Assembly (NCBI RefSeq): GCF_016746085.1
Contig: NZ_JAERTZ010000022.1
Span: 22,305-86,304, forward strand
Direction: 5' to 3'
Length of the DNA: 64,000 nt
Source: Zobellella iuensis
Lineage (GTDB): Bacteria > Pseudomonadota > Gammaproteobacteria > Enterobacterales > Aeromonadaceae
Shown: piece after piece, positions 9,079 to 16,965 of the stretch
Layout of the letters: every line of letters starts with the position of its first letter
How positions within the stretch are numbered: the stretch's first letter is position 1
Notes under the pieces: generated by a model
The model's database searches: none
Seen by the model: only the letters and a program-made list of their open reading frames with translations
What the model was told of the DNA's origin: nothing
Made by a program: the position numbers and the translations under genes

Positions 9079-10563
9079 TTAGCGCAGCTTGATCCAGGTG
9101 GTTTTGAGCTGGGTGAACTTGTCCAGGGCGTGCAGGGAGAGATCCCGGCCGAAGCCCGACTGCTTGTAGCCGCCGAAGGGGGTGCTGAAGTCCAGGGCGT
9201 CCATGGTGTTCACCGAGACGGTGCCGGCCCGCAGCCGGCGCGCGACCCGATGGGCCCGGTTCAGATCATTGGTCCATACCGAGGCCGCCAGTCCGTAGAC
9301 GGAGTCGTTGGCCAGGGTGATGGCCTCTTCCTCGCTGTCGAAGCCGAACAGGGCCGCCACCGGGCCGAACACCTCGTCCCGGGCCAGCGCCATGTTCGGG
9401 TCTACCTTGTCGAACACGGTCGGTGCCACATAGGCGGTCTCCGCCACTCCTTCGCCGCCGGTCAGCAGCTCGGCACCCTCCTCCCGCGCCTGGCGGATGC
9501 ACTGGCGTACCCGGCCGGCGTGGTCCAGATCGATCAGCGCGCCTACCCGGGTGTCCGGATCCAGCGGATCTCCTACCTTGAGGGAGCGGGCCTCGGCCAG
9601 GAATTTCTCCACGAATTGGGCCTTGATGCGGTTATCCACCAGGATGCGGGAGTTGGCGGAGCAGACTTCGCCCTGGTTGAAGAAAATACCTTGGGCGGCG
9701 TGGGCCACCGCCTCGTCCAGGTCGCAGTCGGCGAAAATGATGTTGGGGCTCTTGCCGCCGGTCTCGGGCCATACCGGTTTCATGTTGGATGCGGCGGAAT
9801 AGCCCATGAACAGCTTGCCCACCCGGGTCGAGCCGGTAAAGGCGAGGCAGTCGACGTCGTTGTGCAGGCCCAGGGCCTTGCCCACCACCTGGCCCAGGCC
9901 GGTGACCACGTTGAGCACGCCGTCGGGCAGGCCCGCTTCCCGCGCCAGCCCGGCCAGGCGCAGGGCGGTGAGCGGCGACTGCTCGGCGGGCTTGAGCACC
10001 ACCGAGTTGCCGCTGATCAGCGCCGGTGCCAGCTTCCAGGCGGCGATGTCGAGGGGAAAGTTCCAGGGCACCACGGCGGCCACCACCCCTATGGGTTCGC
10101 GGGTGATGGTGGCGATGCTGTCGCCGTCGGTGGGGGCGACCTCGCCGTAGAGCTTGTCCACCGCCTCGGCGTACCACTCGAAGCAGGCGGCCGAACCGGG
10201 AATATCGATATTGAGCGCATCCTGTATCGGCTTGCCCACGTTCAGGCTCTCCAGCAGGGCCAGTTCCTCGGCGTGCTCCCGAATAAGAGCAGCCAGCTGA
10301 AGCAGCACCGTCTTGCGCTCCCGGGGCGCGGCCCGGGACCAGGCTCCGGCGTCGAAGCTGCGCCGGGCGGCGGCCACGGCCCGGTCGACGTCCGCCTCGC
10401 TGCAGGCGGCAACCTGCCCCAGCAGCTTGCCGGTGGCCGGATTGACCACGGGGTAGCTTTCTCCACCGGCGGCATCGGCGAAGTTTCCATCGATAAAGGC
10501 CCGGGTTTCCAGGGTGAGTCGTTCGCATTGCTGCAGCCAGTAGGCTTTGTCTTGTACCGTCAT
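9079..10563 (-). CDS. NAD(P)+-dependent aldehyde dehydrogenase (PuuC-like)
   Basis: Oxidises an aldehyde to its acid with NAD(P)+. The 494-residue protein has a complete ALDH core: PWNFPL at 167-172, FTGSTRVGK at 242-250, general base E267 in PETGGK, and nucleophile C301 in FFNQGEVCS. It most resembles gamma-glutamyl-gamma-aminobutyraldehyde dehydrogenase PuuC and related omega-aminoaldehyde enzymes (YAEAVDKLYGEV and FGGYKQSGFGRDLSLHALDKFT match closely). The ATG at 10563 is chosen for its GGAG at good spacing and a PuuC-like length. With the aminotransferase at 11878-13281 it could finish an amine-to-aldehyde-to-acid route. The substrate is inferred. Confidence 0.88.
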   Translation of the reverse strand: MTVQDKAYWLQQCERLTLETRAFIDGNFADAAGGESYPVVNPATGKLLGQVAACSEADVDRAVAAARRSFDAGAWSRAAPRERKTVLLQLAALIREHAEELALLESLNVGKPIQDALNIDIPGSAACFEWYAEAVDKLYGEVAPTDGDSIATITREPIGVVAAVVPWNFPLDIAAWKLAPALISGNSVVLKPAEQSPLTALRLAGLAREAGLPDGVLNVVTGLGQVVGKALGLHNDVDCLAFTGSTRVGKLFMGYSAASNMKPVWPETGGKSPNIIFADCDLDEAVAHAAQGIFFNQGEVCSANSRILVDNRIKAQFVEKFLAEARSLKVGDPLDPDTRVGALIDLDHAGRVRQCIRQAREEGAELLTGGEGVAETAYVAPTVFDKVDPNMALARDEVFGPVAALFGFDSEEEAITLANDSVYGLAASVWTNDLNRAHRVARRLRAGTVSVNTMDALDFSTPFGGYKQSGFGRDLSLHALDKFTQLKTTWIKLR

Positions 10564-10683
10564 CCTTCTCTCCATCCGTCCCCGCGGAGACGTCCTCGTC
10601 CTGTCAGTATCGACTGAGATGCAGAGCCCGGTCCAACCGGCCTCTTCTTCACATAGCCAGCCTATGAAGTGGGCTTGCATCTG

Positions 10684-10696
10684 TAAAATATTTTTA
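10684..10696. promoter_or_regulatory. Shared AT-rich motif, copy 1 (before the aldehyde dehydrogenase)
   Basis: TAAAATATTTTTA, a T-N11-A sequence typical in shape of LysR-type sites, lies about 120 bp before the aldehyde dehydrogenase start. Similar sequences occur at 11745-11757, 13407-13420, 16436-16450 and 22624-22637, each upstream of a unit of the same cluster. A general AT-rich promoter element is the alternative. Confidence 0.4.
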
Positions 10697-10729
10697 TTTT
10701 TTGTTTTGTATTCATTTTCTTTATTCAAG

Positions 10730-11677
10730 TTATTTCAGGCTGCGATAGAAGCGGCTGTCGGTGAACACAGTGCTCGACAGCTGCTGGGCCTGTTTGGCCA
10801 GCTGTTCGATAAAGGCGTCTGCCGCCGGTGTCAGCCGGAACTGAGCCAGCCGGGCCACCCCCATGCGCAAGGGGCGCAGGCTGTCGGTCAGCGGTACATG
10901 GGTGAGGCTATTACCGTCGAGCGCCAGGTTGTTGACCAGGGGAACGTTGAACAGGGAATAACCGAAGCCATTGGCCACCAGGCCGCGCACCATGTCCATC
11001 GATTTGGCCTGGTAGGCGAAATTGGGCTCGAGTCCCTGGCTCAGGAACAGGGAGAAGAAATATTCCCGGCTCATGGGCCAGTCGAGCAACACCATGGGGT
11101 GTTCGGCCAGCTCCGCCAGCGACAGCTCGCTGCGCTCCGCCAGGGGATGATCCTTACCCATCACCGCGTAGGGGGGAAATTCCATCAGCGGTTCGAACTC
11201 GATATCGGCAGGGACTTGCAGGTCGTAGGTCAGGGCCAGTTCGTAACGACCATCGTGCAGGCCCTGGATAATGTCTTTCTGGTGCTTTTCGTCGCACTGC
11301 ACATTAACCGCCGGGTACATGTCGTTGAAACGGCGGACCAGCCCGGGCACCAGTATGGGGGTGAAGGTGGGAAAGCCGACGATGCGCAGGGAGCCGGCCA
11401 CGTCATGCCCCAAGGTGTTGGCGTAGTGAGCCAGGCCGTCGGCCTGCCCCAACAGCTGTTTGGCCTTGACGATAAACTGCCGGCCCGACGGGGTGAGTGA
11501 CAGTCCCTGGGCATGGTGGCGCACGAACAGCTGCAGCCCGGTGACGCTCTCCAGGTGCAGAATGGCGGAGGAAATGGAGGGCTGCGATACATGCAGCTCT
11601 TCCGCCGCCCGAGTGACGCTGCTGTGTTCACCGGCTACCACGAAATAGCGCAATTGCTTGAGGGTAAAACGCATCAT
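10730..11677 (-). CDS. LysR-family transcriptional regulator
   Basis: The 315-residue protein has an N-terminal winged helix-turn-helix (LKQLRYFVVAGEHSSVTRAAEELHVSQPSIS pattern, residues 5 to about 60) and a periplasmic-binding-like effector domain from about residue 90. It sits between the aldehyde dehydrogenase and the aminotransferase, all on the minus strand, and is the only classical regulator in the 9-22.5 kb cluster. The first of two adjacent ATGs (11677) is chosen because AGGAAG precedes it at 7 nt. It probably controls the cluster through the AT-rich motifs listed here. The effector is unknown. Confidence 0.9.
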   Translation of the reverse strand: MMRFTLKQLRYFVVAGEHSSVTRAAEELHVSQPSISSAILHLESVTGLQLFVRHHAQGLSLTPSGRQFIVKAKQLLGQADGLAHYANTLGHDVAGSLRIVGFPTFTPILVPGLVRRFNDMYPAVNVQCDEKHQKDIIQGLHDGRYELALTYDLQVPADIEFEPLMEFPPYAVMGKDHPLAERSELSLAELAEHPMVLLDWPMSREYFFSLFLSQGLEPNFAYQAKSMDMVRGLVANGFGYSLFNVPLVNNLALDGNSLTHVPLTDSLRPLRMGVARLAQFRLTPAADAFIEQLAKQAQQLSSTVFTDSRFYRSLK

Positions 11678-11744
11678 AGGCTTGCTTCCTGCAAAGAGGA
11701 CGAAGCGGAAAGGCTCCATCCCAGGTTCATTACTAAGGCTGTAT

Positions 11745-11757
11745 TAAAAATATATCT
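11745..11757. promoter_or_regulatory. Shared AT-rich motif, copy 2 (before the LysR gene)
   Basis: TTAAAAATATATC lies about 70 bp upstream of the LysR start, where an autoregulatory site would be expected. It is the weakest of the five copies, because the right half departs from the pattern. Confidence 0.3.
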
Positions 11758-11820
11758 GGATTTAAAAAAGTAATGCAATGCGGTCGATCACTTTTCCGGA
11801 TCCGGTGAGGGCAGGAATAC

Positions 11821-11845
11821 AAAAAAGCGGGAGCCATGCTCCCGC
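11821..11845 (-). terminator. Terminator of the aminotransferase gene
   Basis: On the minus strand GCGGGAGC/GCTCCCGC forms a tight stem followed by six T's, about 33 nt past the stop. Confidence 0.88.
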
Positions 11846-11877
11846 CAAAACATAACAGAGTGAACAAGTGATACCGG

Positions 11878-13281
11878 TTACAAGAAGCCCTCCGACCTCA
11901 ATTCCTGGACGGTGGCCTCGATGCTCTCGCGCAGGGTGGCAATCATAAAGTCGATATGCTCCTTGGTCAGGGTTAGGGGCGGCGACAGCACGTTCATATG
12001 GGCCAGGGGACGCACTATCAGGCCGCGGGCCTGGCAGTGATCGGCGATGCGGTTGCCGACCCGGGCCTTGGGATCGATCAGGGCCTTGGTTTCCTTGTCG
12101 GCCACGTTTTCTATGCACATCATGAACTTGCGGCCGCGCACGTCGCCGACGATGGGCAGATCGAGCAGGGTCTTCAGCTGCGCCTCGAAGTAGGCGCCCA
12201 TGTCCCGCACCTGGTCGCACAGCTGCTCCCGCTCCATGATTTCGATGTTCTTCAGGCCGGCGGCACAGCTGACCGGGTGGCCCGAGTAGGTGAAGCCATG
12301 GGTGAAGATGGCGCCGTCCGCCTGGGGCTTGCTTATCACCTCGTAGATCTCGTCGGAGAGGATGGTAGCTCCCAGGGGCAGGTAGCCGGAGGTCAGGCCC
12401 TTGGCGCAGGTGATGATGTCCGGCACTATGCCGAATTCGGCCTCGGAGGCGAACATGTGGCCCAGGCGGCCGAAGGCGGTGACCACCTCGTCGGACACAT
12501 AGAGCACCCCGTACTTGCGGCACACGGCCAGGATCTTCTGATGGTAGCCCTCGGGCGGCACTATGACACCGCCGGCGCCCATGATGGGCTCGGCGAAGAA
12601 GGCGGCCACCTTGGCCGGGCCCAGCTCCAGGATTTTGTCTTCCAGTTCCTGCACCTTCTCGTTGCAGAAGTCTTCCAGGCTCTGGCCGGCCGGGCGGCGA
12701 TAGGGGTTGGGGCAGGAGATGTGGTGCACCAGCTGCTCCTCGATATCGAAGCCGATATGGTCGAACTTGACCCCGGTGATCGACATCGCCATATAGGTGC
12801 TGCCGTGGTAGCCGTCGATACGGGAGATAATCTTCTTCTTGCTCTTCTGGCCCAGTTGGTTGAAGTAGAAGTGGATGATGCGTACCGCCGTGTCGTTGGC
12901 GACGGAACCGCCGCAGCCGTAGAACACGTGGTTGAGGTTGCCCGGGGCCAGCTCCGCCAGCTTGGCGGCCAGTTTGGCGGCGGGCACCGTGGTGTGGTGG
13001 CCGAAGCAGGAATAGTAGGGGATCTGCCGTACCTGCTCGGCGATGGCCTGGGCCATCTCTTCCCGGCCATAGCCGATATTGACGCACCAGAGCCCGCCGA
13101 TGCCGTCCAGGTAGCGGTTGCCGTCGCCATCGACCACGTGCACGTTATCGCTGTCGGCCAGCACCATGGAGCCGGTTTCCTTGAAGGTGGAGAAATCGGT
13201 CCAGGGGTGGATGTAGTGATCCCTGTCCTGCTGCCACACTTCCTGCATGCTGATGTTGGTTGGTTTGGACATTTTCGACAT
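11878..13281 (-). CDS. Class III pyridoxal-phosphate aminotransferase (omega-amino acid/diamine type)
   Basis: Transfers the terminal amino group of a diamine or omega-amino acid to an oxo acid, often pyruvate. The 467-residue protein has HPWTDF near residue 25, GLWCVNIGYG at 63-72, the DEV cofactor site (D264) and the PLP lysine K294 in CAKGLTSGYLPLGA. The overall pattern resembles SpuC-like putrescine-pyruvate aminotransferases and other omega-transaminases. Start choice is uncertain: GGAG is only 2 nt from the first ATG and 11 nt from a second (MSKPTN). It has its own 370 bp upstream region and terminator. Confidence 0.88.
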   Translation of the reverse strand: MSKMSKPTNISMQEVWQQDRDHYIHPWTDFSTFKETGSMVLADSDNVHVVDGDGNRYLDGIGGLWCVNIGYGREEMAQAIAEQVRQIPYYSCFGHHTTVPAAKLAAKLAELAPGNLNHVFYGCGGSVANDTAVRIIHFYFNQLGQKSKKKIISRIDGYHGSTYMAMSITGVKFDHIGFDIEEQLVHHISCPNPYRRPAGQSLEDFCNEKVQELEDKILELGPAKVAAFFAEPIMGAGGVIVPPEGYHQKILAVCRKYGVLYVSDEVVTAFGRLGHMFASEAEFGIVPDIITCAKGLTSGYLPLGATILSDEIYEVISKPQADGAIFTHGFTYSGHPVSCAAGLKNIEIMEREQLCDQVRDMGAYFEAQLKTLLDLPIVGDVRGRKFMMCIENVADKETKALIDPKARVGNRIADHCQARGLIVRPLAHMNVLSPPLTLTKEHIDFMIATLRESIEATVQELRSEGFL

Positions 13282-13374
13282 CGCTCCTTTGCTGATAACT
13301 GAATGTCATTTCCGGTTTGCCGCCTTGCTCTCAAAGCGTCATGGGCCTGTGGGCCCGAGGTGTTAACAAACCGC

Positions 13375-13388
13375 TAACCTTGAGGTTA
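13375..13388. promoter_or_regulatory. 14 bp palindrome upstream of the aminotransferase
   Basis: TAACCTTGAGGTTA is a perfect palindrome about 95 bp before the start codon, 19 bp from the AT-rich motif copy 3. A second small hairpin, GGGCC/GGCCC, lies at 13343-13356. Both could be operators or leader stems; no regulator is assigned. Confidence 0.4.
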
Positions 13389-13406
13389 TGGGTTATTTTG
13401 TCATTG

Positions 13407-13420
13407 TTAAAATATTATTT
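13407..13420. promoter_or_regulatory. Shared AT-rich motif, copy 3 (before the aminotransferase)
   Basis: TTAAAATATTATTT lies about 130 bp before the aminotransferase start. It shares the AAAATATTATT core with copy 5 at 22624. Confidence 0.4.
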
Positions 13421-13492
13421 TTTCACTGACTGCATTTGAAAATGTTATGCAAGGGCGGGAGCATAATCCGAGTCCGTAAATAGGTCTCTTTC

Positions 13493-13569
13493 GGTTCTGC
13501 CTGGGGGAGCTAGGGGAATTCTGGCCCCGAAAAGGCGTCGGTATTCGACAGGTGCTACTCCTTTGAACC
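13493..13569 (-). ncRNA. Candidate structured RNA element upstream of the aminotransferase
   Basis: Read on the minus strand, this segment can fold as a closing stem GGTTC/GAACC around a second stem GGAG(TAG)/(CTAG)CTCC, which encloses two hairpins: GTCG/CGAC with a 5 nt loop and GGGG/CCCC. The joining strand CCCCAGGCA after CTCC recalls part of the glycine aptamer, but the conserved GCCGAAGG-type internal loop is not present. It may be a variant riboswitch, a small RNA or chance pairing. An AT-rich motif lies between it and the start codon, so it may fall outside the mRNA. Confidence 0.3.
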
Positions 13570-13591
13570 TTTCCTCCCGGTATCTAGGAAA

Positions 13592-13618
13592 TAAAAAAAC
13601 GGCGACCGAGGTCGCCGT
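13592..13618 (-). terminator. Terminator of the APC permease gene
   Basis: On the minus strand ACGGCGACC/GGTCGCCGT forms a nine-base stem followed by seven T's, about 35 nt past the permease stop. Confidence 0.88.
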
Positions 13619-13651
13619 GGGTTTCTGCCTTAATCATGGGCCGCGCCAGCC

Positions 13652-15076
13652 TTATTTGGCATCCAGCACCTTTTCGATGGGTTCGGGCTCGAACAGCTTC
13701 TTCTTCATCACCAGCTTGACCCAAAGCACTCCTATCACCGAGACGATGCCCAGCACCACGCCGGCGGAGGCGAAGATCTGCCCGCTCAGCTCGGGGGAGG
13801 GCGAGGCGTAGTACACCGCATAGATCATGCCGCCGATACCGATAATCTGGGGCAGGGGGTAGAAGGGGGTCTTGAACGGCCGCTTCATCTCCGGGTAGCG
13901 GCGGCGCAGGGCGATGACGTTGATATGGGTGATGATGTAGGCCAACAGCCAGGCGATGGCGGCGGCGATCAGCAGCAGGCCGATGGCGTCCGGGTCATCG
14001 CCCATGATCAGCATGGGCAGGCCGGTCACGGCCGCCACGAACAGCACCGCCACCGAAGGGGTCCTGGTGCCCCTGGTCAGTTGCTTGAACTGGGGAAAGG
14101 CCTGGCCGTTCCGGGCCATGCCGTAAAGCATGCGCGGAATAGCGGCCAGGGAGGTGTTTACCGTGCTGCAGGTGGCGGTGATGGCGGCGATGGCCAGGAA
14201 GGTCAGGCCGGCTTCGCCAAACACCGCCTTGGCGAAGTCGTAATGGGGCAGGGGGGATGCGGCCAGCTGGTCTGCCGGTATATAGAAAAGGGCGCCCAGG
14301 CAGTAGATGGCGATGGTGATGAAGATCACGGTCACGCCGATGATCATGGCCCGGGGAATGTTGCGCTCGGGGTTCTTGGACTCTTCCACCAGGGGGCAGA
14401 CGAACTCGGCGCCCACATAGCCCCAGATGGCCAGGGCGACCAGGGTGATGACACCGGCGCCCAGCGGGTTCCAGTCGGCGGTGAGATCGATGCCCGCCGG
14501 ATGGGGGTTGGCCACGCCGCCGATGGCGGACAGACCGAGCAGCAGCAACACCACCACCATCACGAAGGCCAGCACCGATTGCAGCCGGGCGAACAGGTCG
14601 ATGCCCAGCAGGTTGAGCCCGGTGAAGACGGCGAGCAGGCCGAAGCCGATGCTCATGGGCGGGAAGACGCCGGGATAGATCTTGTCGATGATAAAGTCGA
14701 GCAGCAGCAGCTCGGCGGAGAGGGCGAACATGGCCACCACTATGTAGCCGGAAAACACCGCCAGTATGGCCGGGAACTGACCGATGGCGACCTCGGTGTA
14801 GCTGCTGAGGCTGCCGGCGCGGGGGATCATCAGCGACAGCTCGGAAAAGGAATAGACGTAGGTCAGGGCCAGCACGTAGCCGATGGCCAGGGGGATGATA
14901 AAGCCCAGGCCGGCGATGCCGGCGCCCTGCAGCATCAGCACCATGACCCCCTGGGACACCACCAGGCCGACGGCGACCGCCAGCAGGGAGCCGAGCCCCA
15001 GTACCCGGCCGAAGCCGGAGTTCGCCTTGCTGTCGCCGGCGGCGGGTGCCGCGGCGTAGGTGACATTGTCGGACAT
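13652..15076 (-). CDS. APC-superfamily amino acid/polyamine permease
   Basis: Inner-membrane transporter with about 12 hydrophobic segments in 474 residues. The first segments carry the family signature around GLGSLLAVAVGLVVSQGVMVLM and LALTYVYSFSELSLMIPRAGSLSSYTEVAIG. A conserved WGYVGAEFVCPLVEESKNPERNIPRA stretch marks the middle, so it is a typical full-length APC member. The ATG at 15076 (MSDNVTYAAAP) is chosen, although GGAG is about 10 nt away; frames upstream lack similarity. Its position between the aminotransferase and the ArgE-like gene suggests uptake of the amine or amino acid substrate. The substrate is not readable from the sequence. Confidence 0.88.
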   Translation of the reverse strand: MSDNVTYAAAPAAGDSKANSGFGRVLGLGSLLAVAVGLVVSQGVMVLMLQGAGIAGLGFIIPLAIGYVLALTYVYSFSELSLMIPRAGSLSSYTEVAIGQFPAILAVFSGYIVVAMFALSAELLLLDFIIDKIYPGVFPPMSIGFGLLAVFTGLNLLGIDLFARLQSVLAFVMVVVLLLLGLSAIGGVANPHPAGIDLTADWNPLGAGVITLVALAIWGYVGAEFVCPLVEESKNPERNIPRAMIIGVTVIFITIAIYCLGALFYIPADQLAASPLPHYDFAKAVFGEAGLTFLAIAAITATCSTVNTSLAAIPRMLYGMARNGQAFPQFKQLTRGTRTPSVAVLFVAAVTGLPMLIMGDDPDAIGLLLIAAAIAWLLAYIITHINVIALRRRYPEMKRPFKTPFYPLPQIIGIGGMIYAVYYASPSPELSGQIFASAGVVLGIVSVIGVLWVKLVMKKKLFEPEPIEKVLDAK

Positions 15077-15169
15077 ATTCCATTCACTCCTAAACGTTGA
15101 TATGGCCGGTTCCCGGGGCGGGCGTGTTGATCCTGTCGCCGCTTTCCGGGAAACCATGGGTTGCGCTGG

Positions 15170-16345
15170 TTAAGTTGGGCTCCCGGCGGGAGCCCTCAGT
15201 TGCGCCAGCAGGCGGGCGATAAAGCGCTCACCCTGCTCGAGCTGGCTGATCTCGATAAACTCGTCGGGTTTGTGGCCCTGCTCCATGCTGCCGGGGCCGC
15301 ACACCAGGGTGGGTATACCCAGCGCCCGGCTGAACAGCCCCCCTTCGGTGCCGAAGCCGATGGTGTGGGTGCCCTCGGTACCGGCCAGGCGCTGGACGAA
15401 GGCCACCACCCCGGCGTCGTTGGCGGTGCTGAGCCCCGGGTATTCGGTGGTGATCTCGATGTCGATACCACAGCCCGGATCGGTGCGGCGCATTTCCGCT
15501 GCCAGGGTGTCGGCATGGTCCTGGAATTCGGCCAGCAGGCGACGGGGATCCTCGACGGCGATATTGCGGATCTCGAACAGGAAGCTGCAGTGGTTGGGTA
15601 CTATGTTGAGGGCGGTGCCGCCCTCCACCGTGCCGGTATGCACCGTGCTGTAAGGGATCTCGTAACCTTCCTCGAAGGGGCCCTGGTTGCGCTTCTGGAT
15701 GGCCAGGCGCTCCAGCCACTGGATCAGGCGGGCAGCATAGTTGATGGCGTTGACCCCGAACGGTGCCAGGCCGGAATGGCACTCCTTGCCACGGACACTG
15801 ACCCGGGCGGCGATCTTGCCCTTGTGGGCGGTGACCACCTTCATCTGGGTGGGCTCGCCGATGATGCACAGGGCCGGCTTGAGCGGCAGCTCGGCCAGGG
15901 TATCGATCAGCCGGCGCACTCCCACGCAGCCGATTTCCTCGTCGTAGGAAAAGGCGAGGTGAACGGGGGTGTGCAGGGGTTGCTCCACCATCTCGGGCAC
16001 GGCGGCCAGCACCAGGGCGAGGAAGCCCTTCATGTCGGCGGTGCCCCGACCATAGCAGCGGCCGTCCTCCAGGGTCAGCCGATAGGGCTCATGGCTCCAT
16101 TGCTGGCCGGTGACCGGCACCGTGTCGGTGTGGCCCGAGAGCATGACGCCTGGCTTGTCCTCCGGGCCCAGGGTGGCGTAGAGATTGGCCTTCTGCCCGG
16201 CCTCGTCATGCACCAGGGTGCTGGCCACTCCGTAGCCGTTCAGGTAGCCGCGCACATAATCCAGCAGGGCCAGGTTGGAATTGGCGCTGGTGGTGTCGTA
16301 GCCGATCAGTCGCTGCAGAATTTCGAGGGTAAGGGCGCTGGCCAT
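15170..16345 (-). CDS. M20-family metallohydrolase, ArgE-like deacylase
   Basis: Zinc/cobalt amidohydrolase related to acetylornithine deacetylase and succinyl-diaminopimelate desuccinylase. The 391-residue protein has the metal ligands H72 (GHTDTVP), D104 (TADMKG) and E136-E137 (DEEIG), a dimerisation domain in the middle, and a C-terminal GPGSMEQGHKPDE histidine motif. A separate true argE lies at 34510-35661, so this copy is probably catabolic and removes an acyl group from an imported N-acyl amine or amino acid. It has an AT-rich promoter region of its own and lies 93 bp before the permease gene. Confidence 0.85.
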   Translation of the reverse strand: MASALTLEILQRLIGYDTTSANSNLALLDYVRGYLNGYGVASTLVHDEAGQKANLYATLGPEDKPGVMLSGHTDTVPVTGQQWSHEPYRLTLEDGRCYGRGTADMKGFLALVLAAVPEMVEQPLHTPVHLAFSYDEEIGCVGVRRLIDTLAELPLKPALCIIGEPTQMKVVTAHKGKIAARVSVRGKECHSGLAPFGVNAINYAARLIQWLERLAIQKRNQGPFEEGYEIPYSTVHTGTVEGGTALNIVPNHCSFLFEIRNIAVEDPRRLLAEFQDHADTLAAEMRRTDPGCGIDIEITTEYPGLSTANDAGVVAFVQRLAGTEGTHTIGFGTEGGLFSRALGIPTLVCGPGSMEQGHKPDEFIEISQLEQGERFIARLLAQLRAPAGSPT

Positions 16346-16435
16346 GGGATCTCCTGGTAAACATTGGTCACTCCGGGCTGCTACCGCAGGCCGGGATGTT
16401 TCTCTGTGGTGAAGATTATGTAATGGCTTTGTATA

Positions 16436-16450
16436 TTAAAAATATTTTTA
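16436..16450. promoter_or_regulatory. Shared AT-rich motif, copy 4 (before the ArgE-like gene)
   Basis: TTAAAAATATTTTTA contains a perfect 14 bp palindrome (TAAAAAT/ATTTTTA) about 95 bp before the start of the ArgE-like gene. It is the most symmetric of the five copies. Confidence 0.42.
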
Positions 16451-16478
16451 TACTGTGCCTTGGATAAATAAAAACTAT

Positions 16479-16955
16479 TCAGATGCCTGAGCCGACTCCG
16501 CGCACCCTGATGCAGCTGCAGTGAGCCTGGGCACTGACCCGGTCGGCCAGGCTGCCGAACAGGCGATCACCCTCGGCATGGCTGCCCAGGACGATGGCGT
16601 CCACCGACAACTGGTCCGCCAGCTCGAGGATGACGGTAGCCGGCGTTCCCCGGCGAAGATGGCAGTCCGCTCTCAGGCCTCGTTGTGTAAGGCGTGTCTG
16701 GGCCTGCAGGAGAGCTTCCTCGGCCAGGGACTTCAGGCTCAGCTCCACCGGACTGGCGGCCTCAATGGGGCCGACCCTGAGCTGGGTATAGCGCCGGTTG
16801 GTGTAGGAAAAATGTCGGTAGACGCTGACCAGGCTAAGCCGGCTGTGGAAAGCGTGGGCCAACTCGGCGGCGGTATCCAGGGCCTGGAGAGCGGCCTGTG
16901 AGCCGTCCACCGCTACCAGCAGGTGGCGGAAGGGGGAGGAATGGGGCGTATTCAT
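16479..16955 (-). CDS. Universal stress protein (UspA family)
   Basis: The 158-residue protein has the Usp fold: an N-terminal LLVAVDGSQAALQALDTA strand-loop-helix and VDAIVLGSHAEGDRLFGSLADRVSAQAHCSCIRV, which resembles the ATP-binding G-2x-G-9x-G(S/T) region in altered form. It is the last gene of the TRAP transporter operon, 10 nt after dctM. A Usp partner of a TRAP system is known from TeaD of the ectoine transporter TeaABC, where it regulates transport. A similar role here is inference. The start at 16955 has AAGGAG at 6 nt. Confidence 0.88.
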   Translation of the reverse strand: MNTPHSSPFRHLLVAVDGSQAALQALDTAAELAHAFHSRLSLVSVYRHFSYTNRRYTQLRVGPIEAASPVELSLKSLAEEALLQAQTRLTQRGLRADCHLRRGTPATVILELADQLSVDAIVLGSHAEGDRLFGSLADRVSAQAHCSCIRVRGVGSGI

Positions 16956-16965
16956 GTCATTCTCC

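Noticed and set aside
13560..13569. tRNA-like GGTTCAAA in the minus-strand element
   Set aside because: It resembles a T-arm loop, but no acceptor stem, anticodon arm or CCA-side pairing can be formed around it.
15170..16345. Second argE for arginine synthesis
   Set aside because: It has M20 catalytic residues but lies in the catabolic cluster without ARG boxes, and the true argE is at 34510-35661 next to argCBFG.
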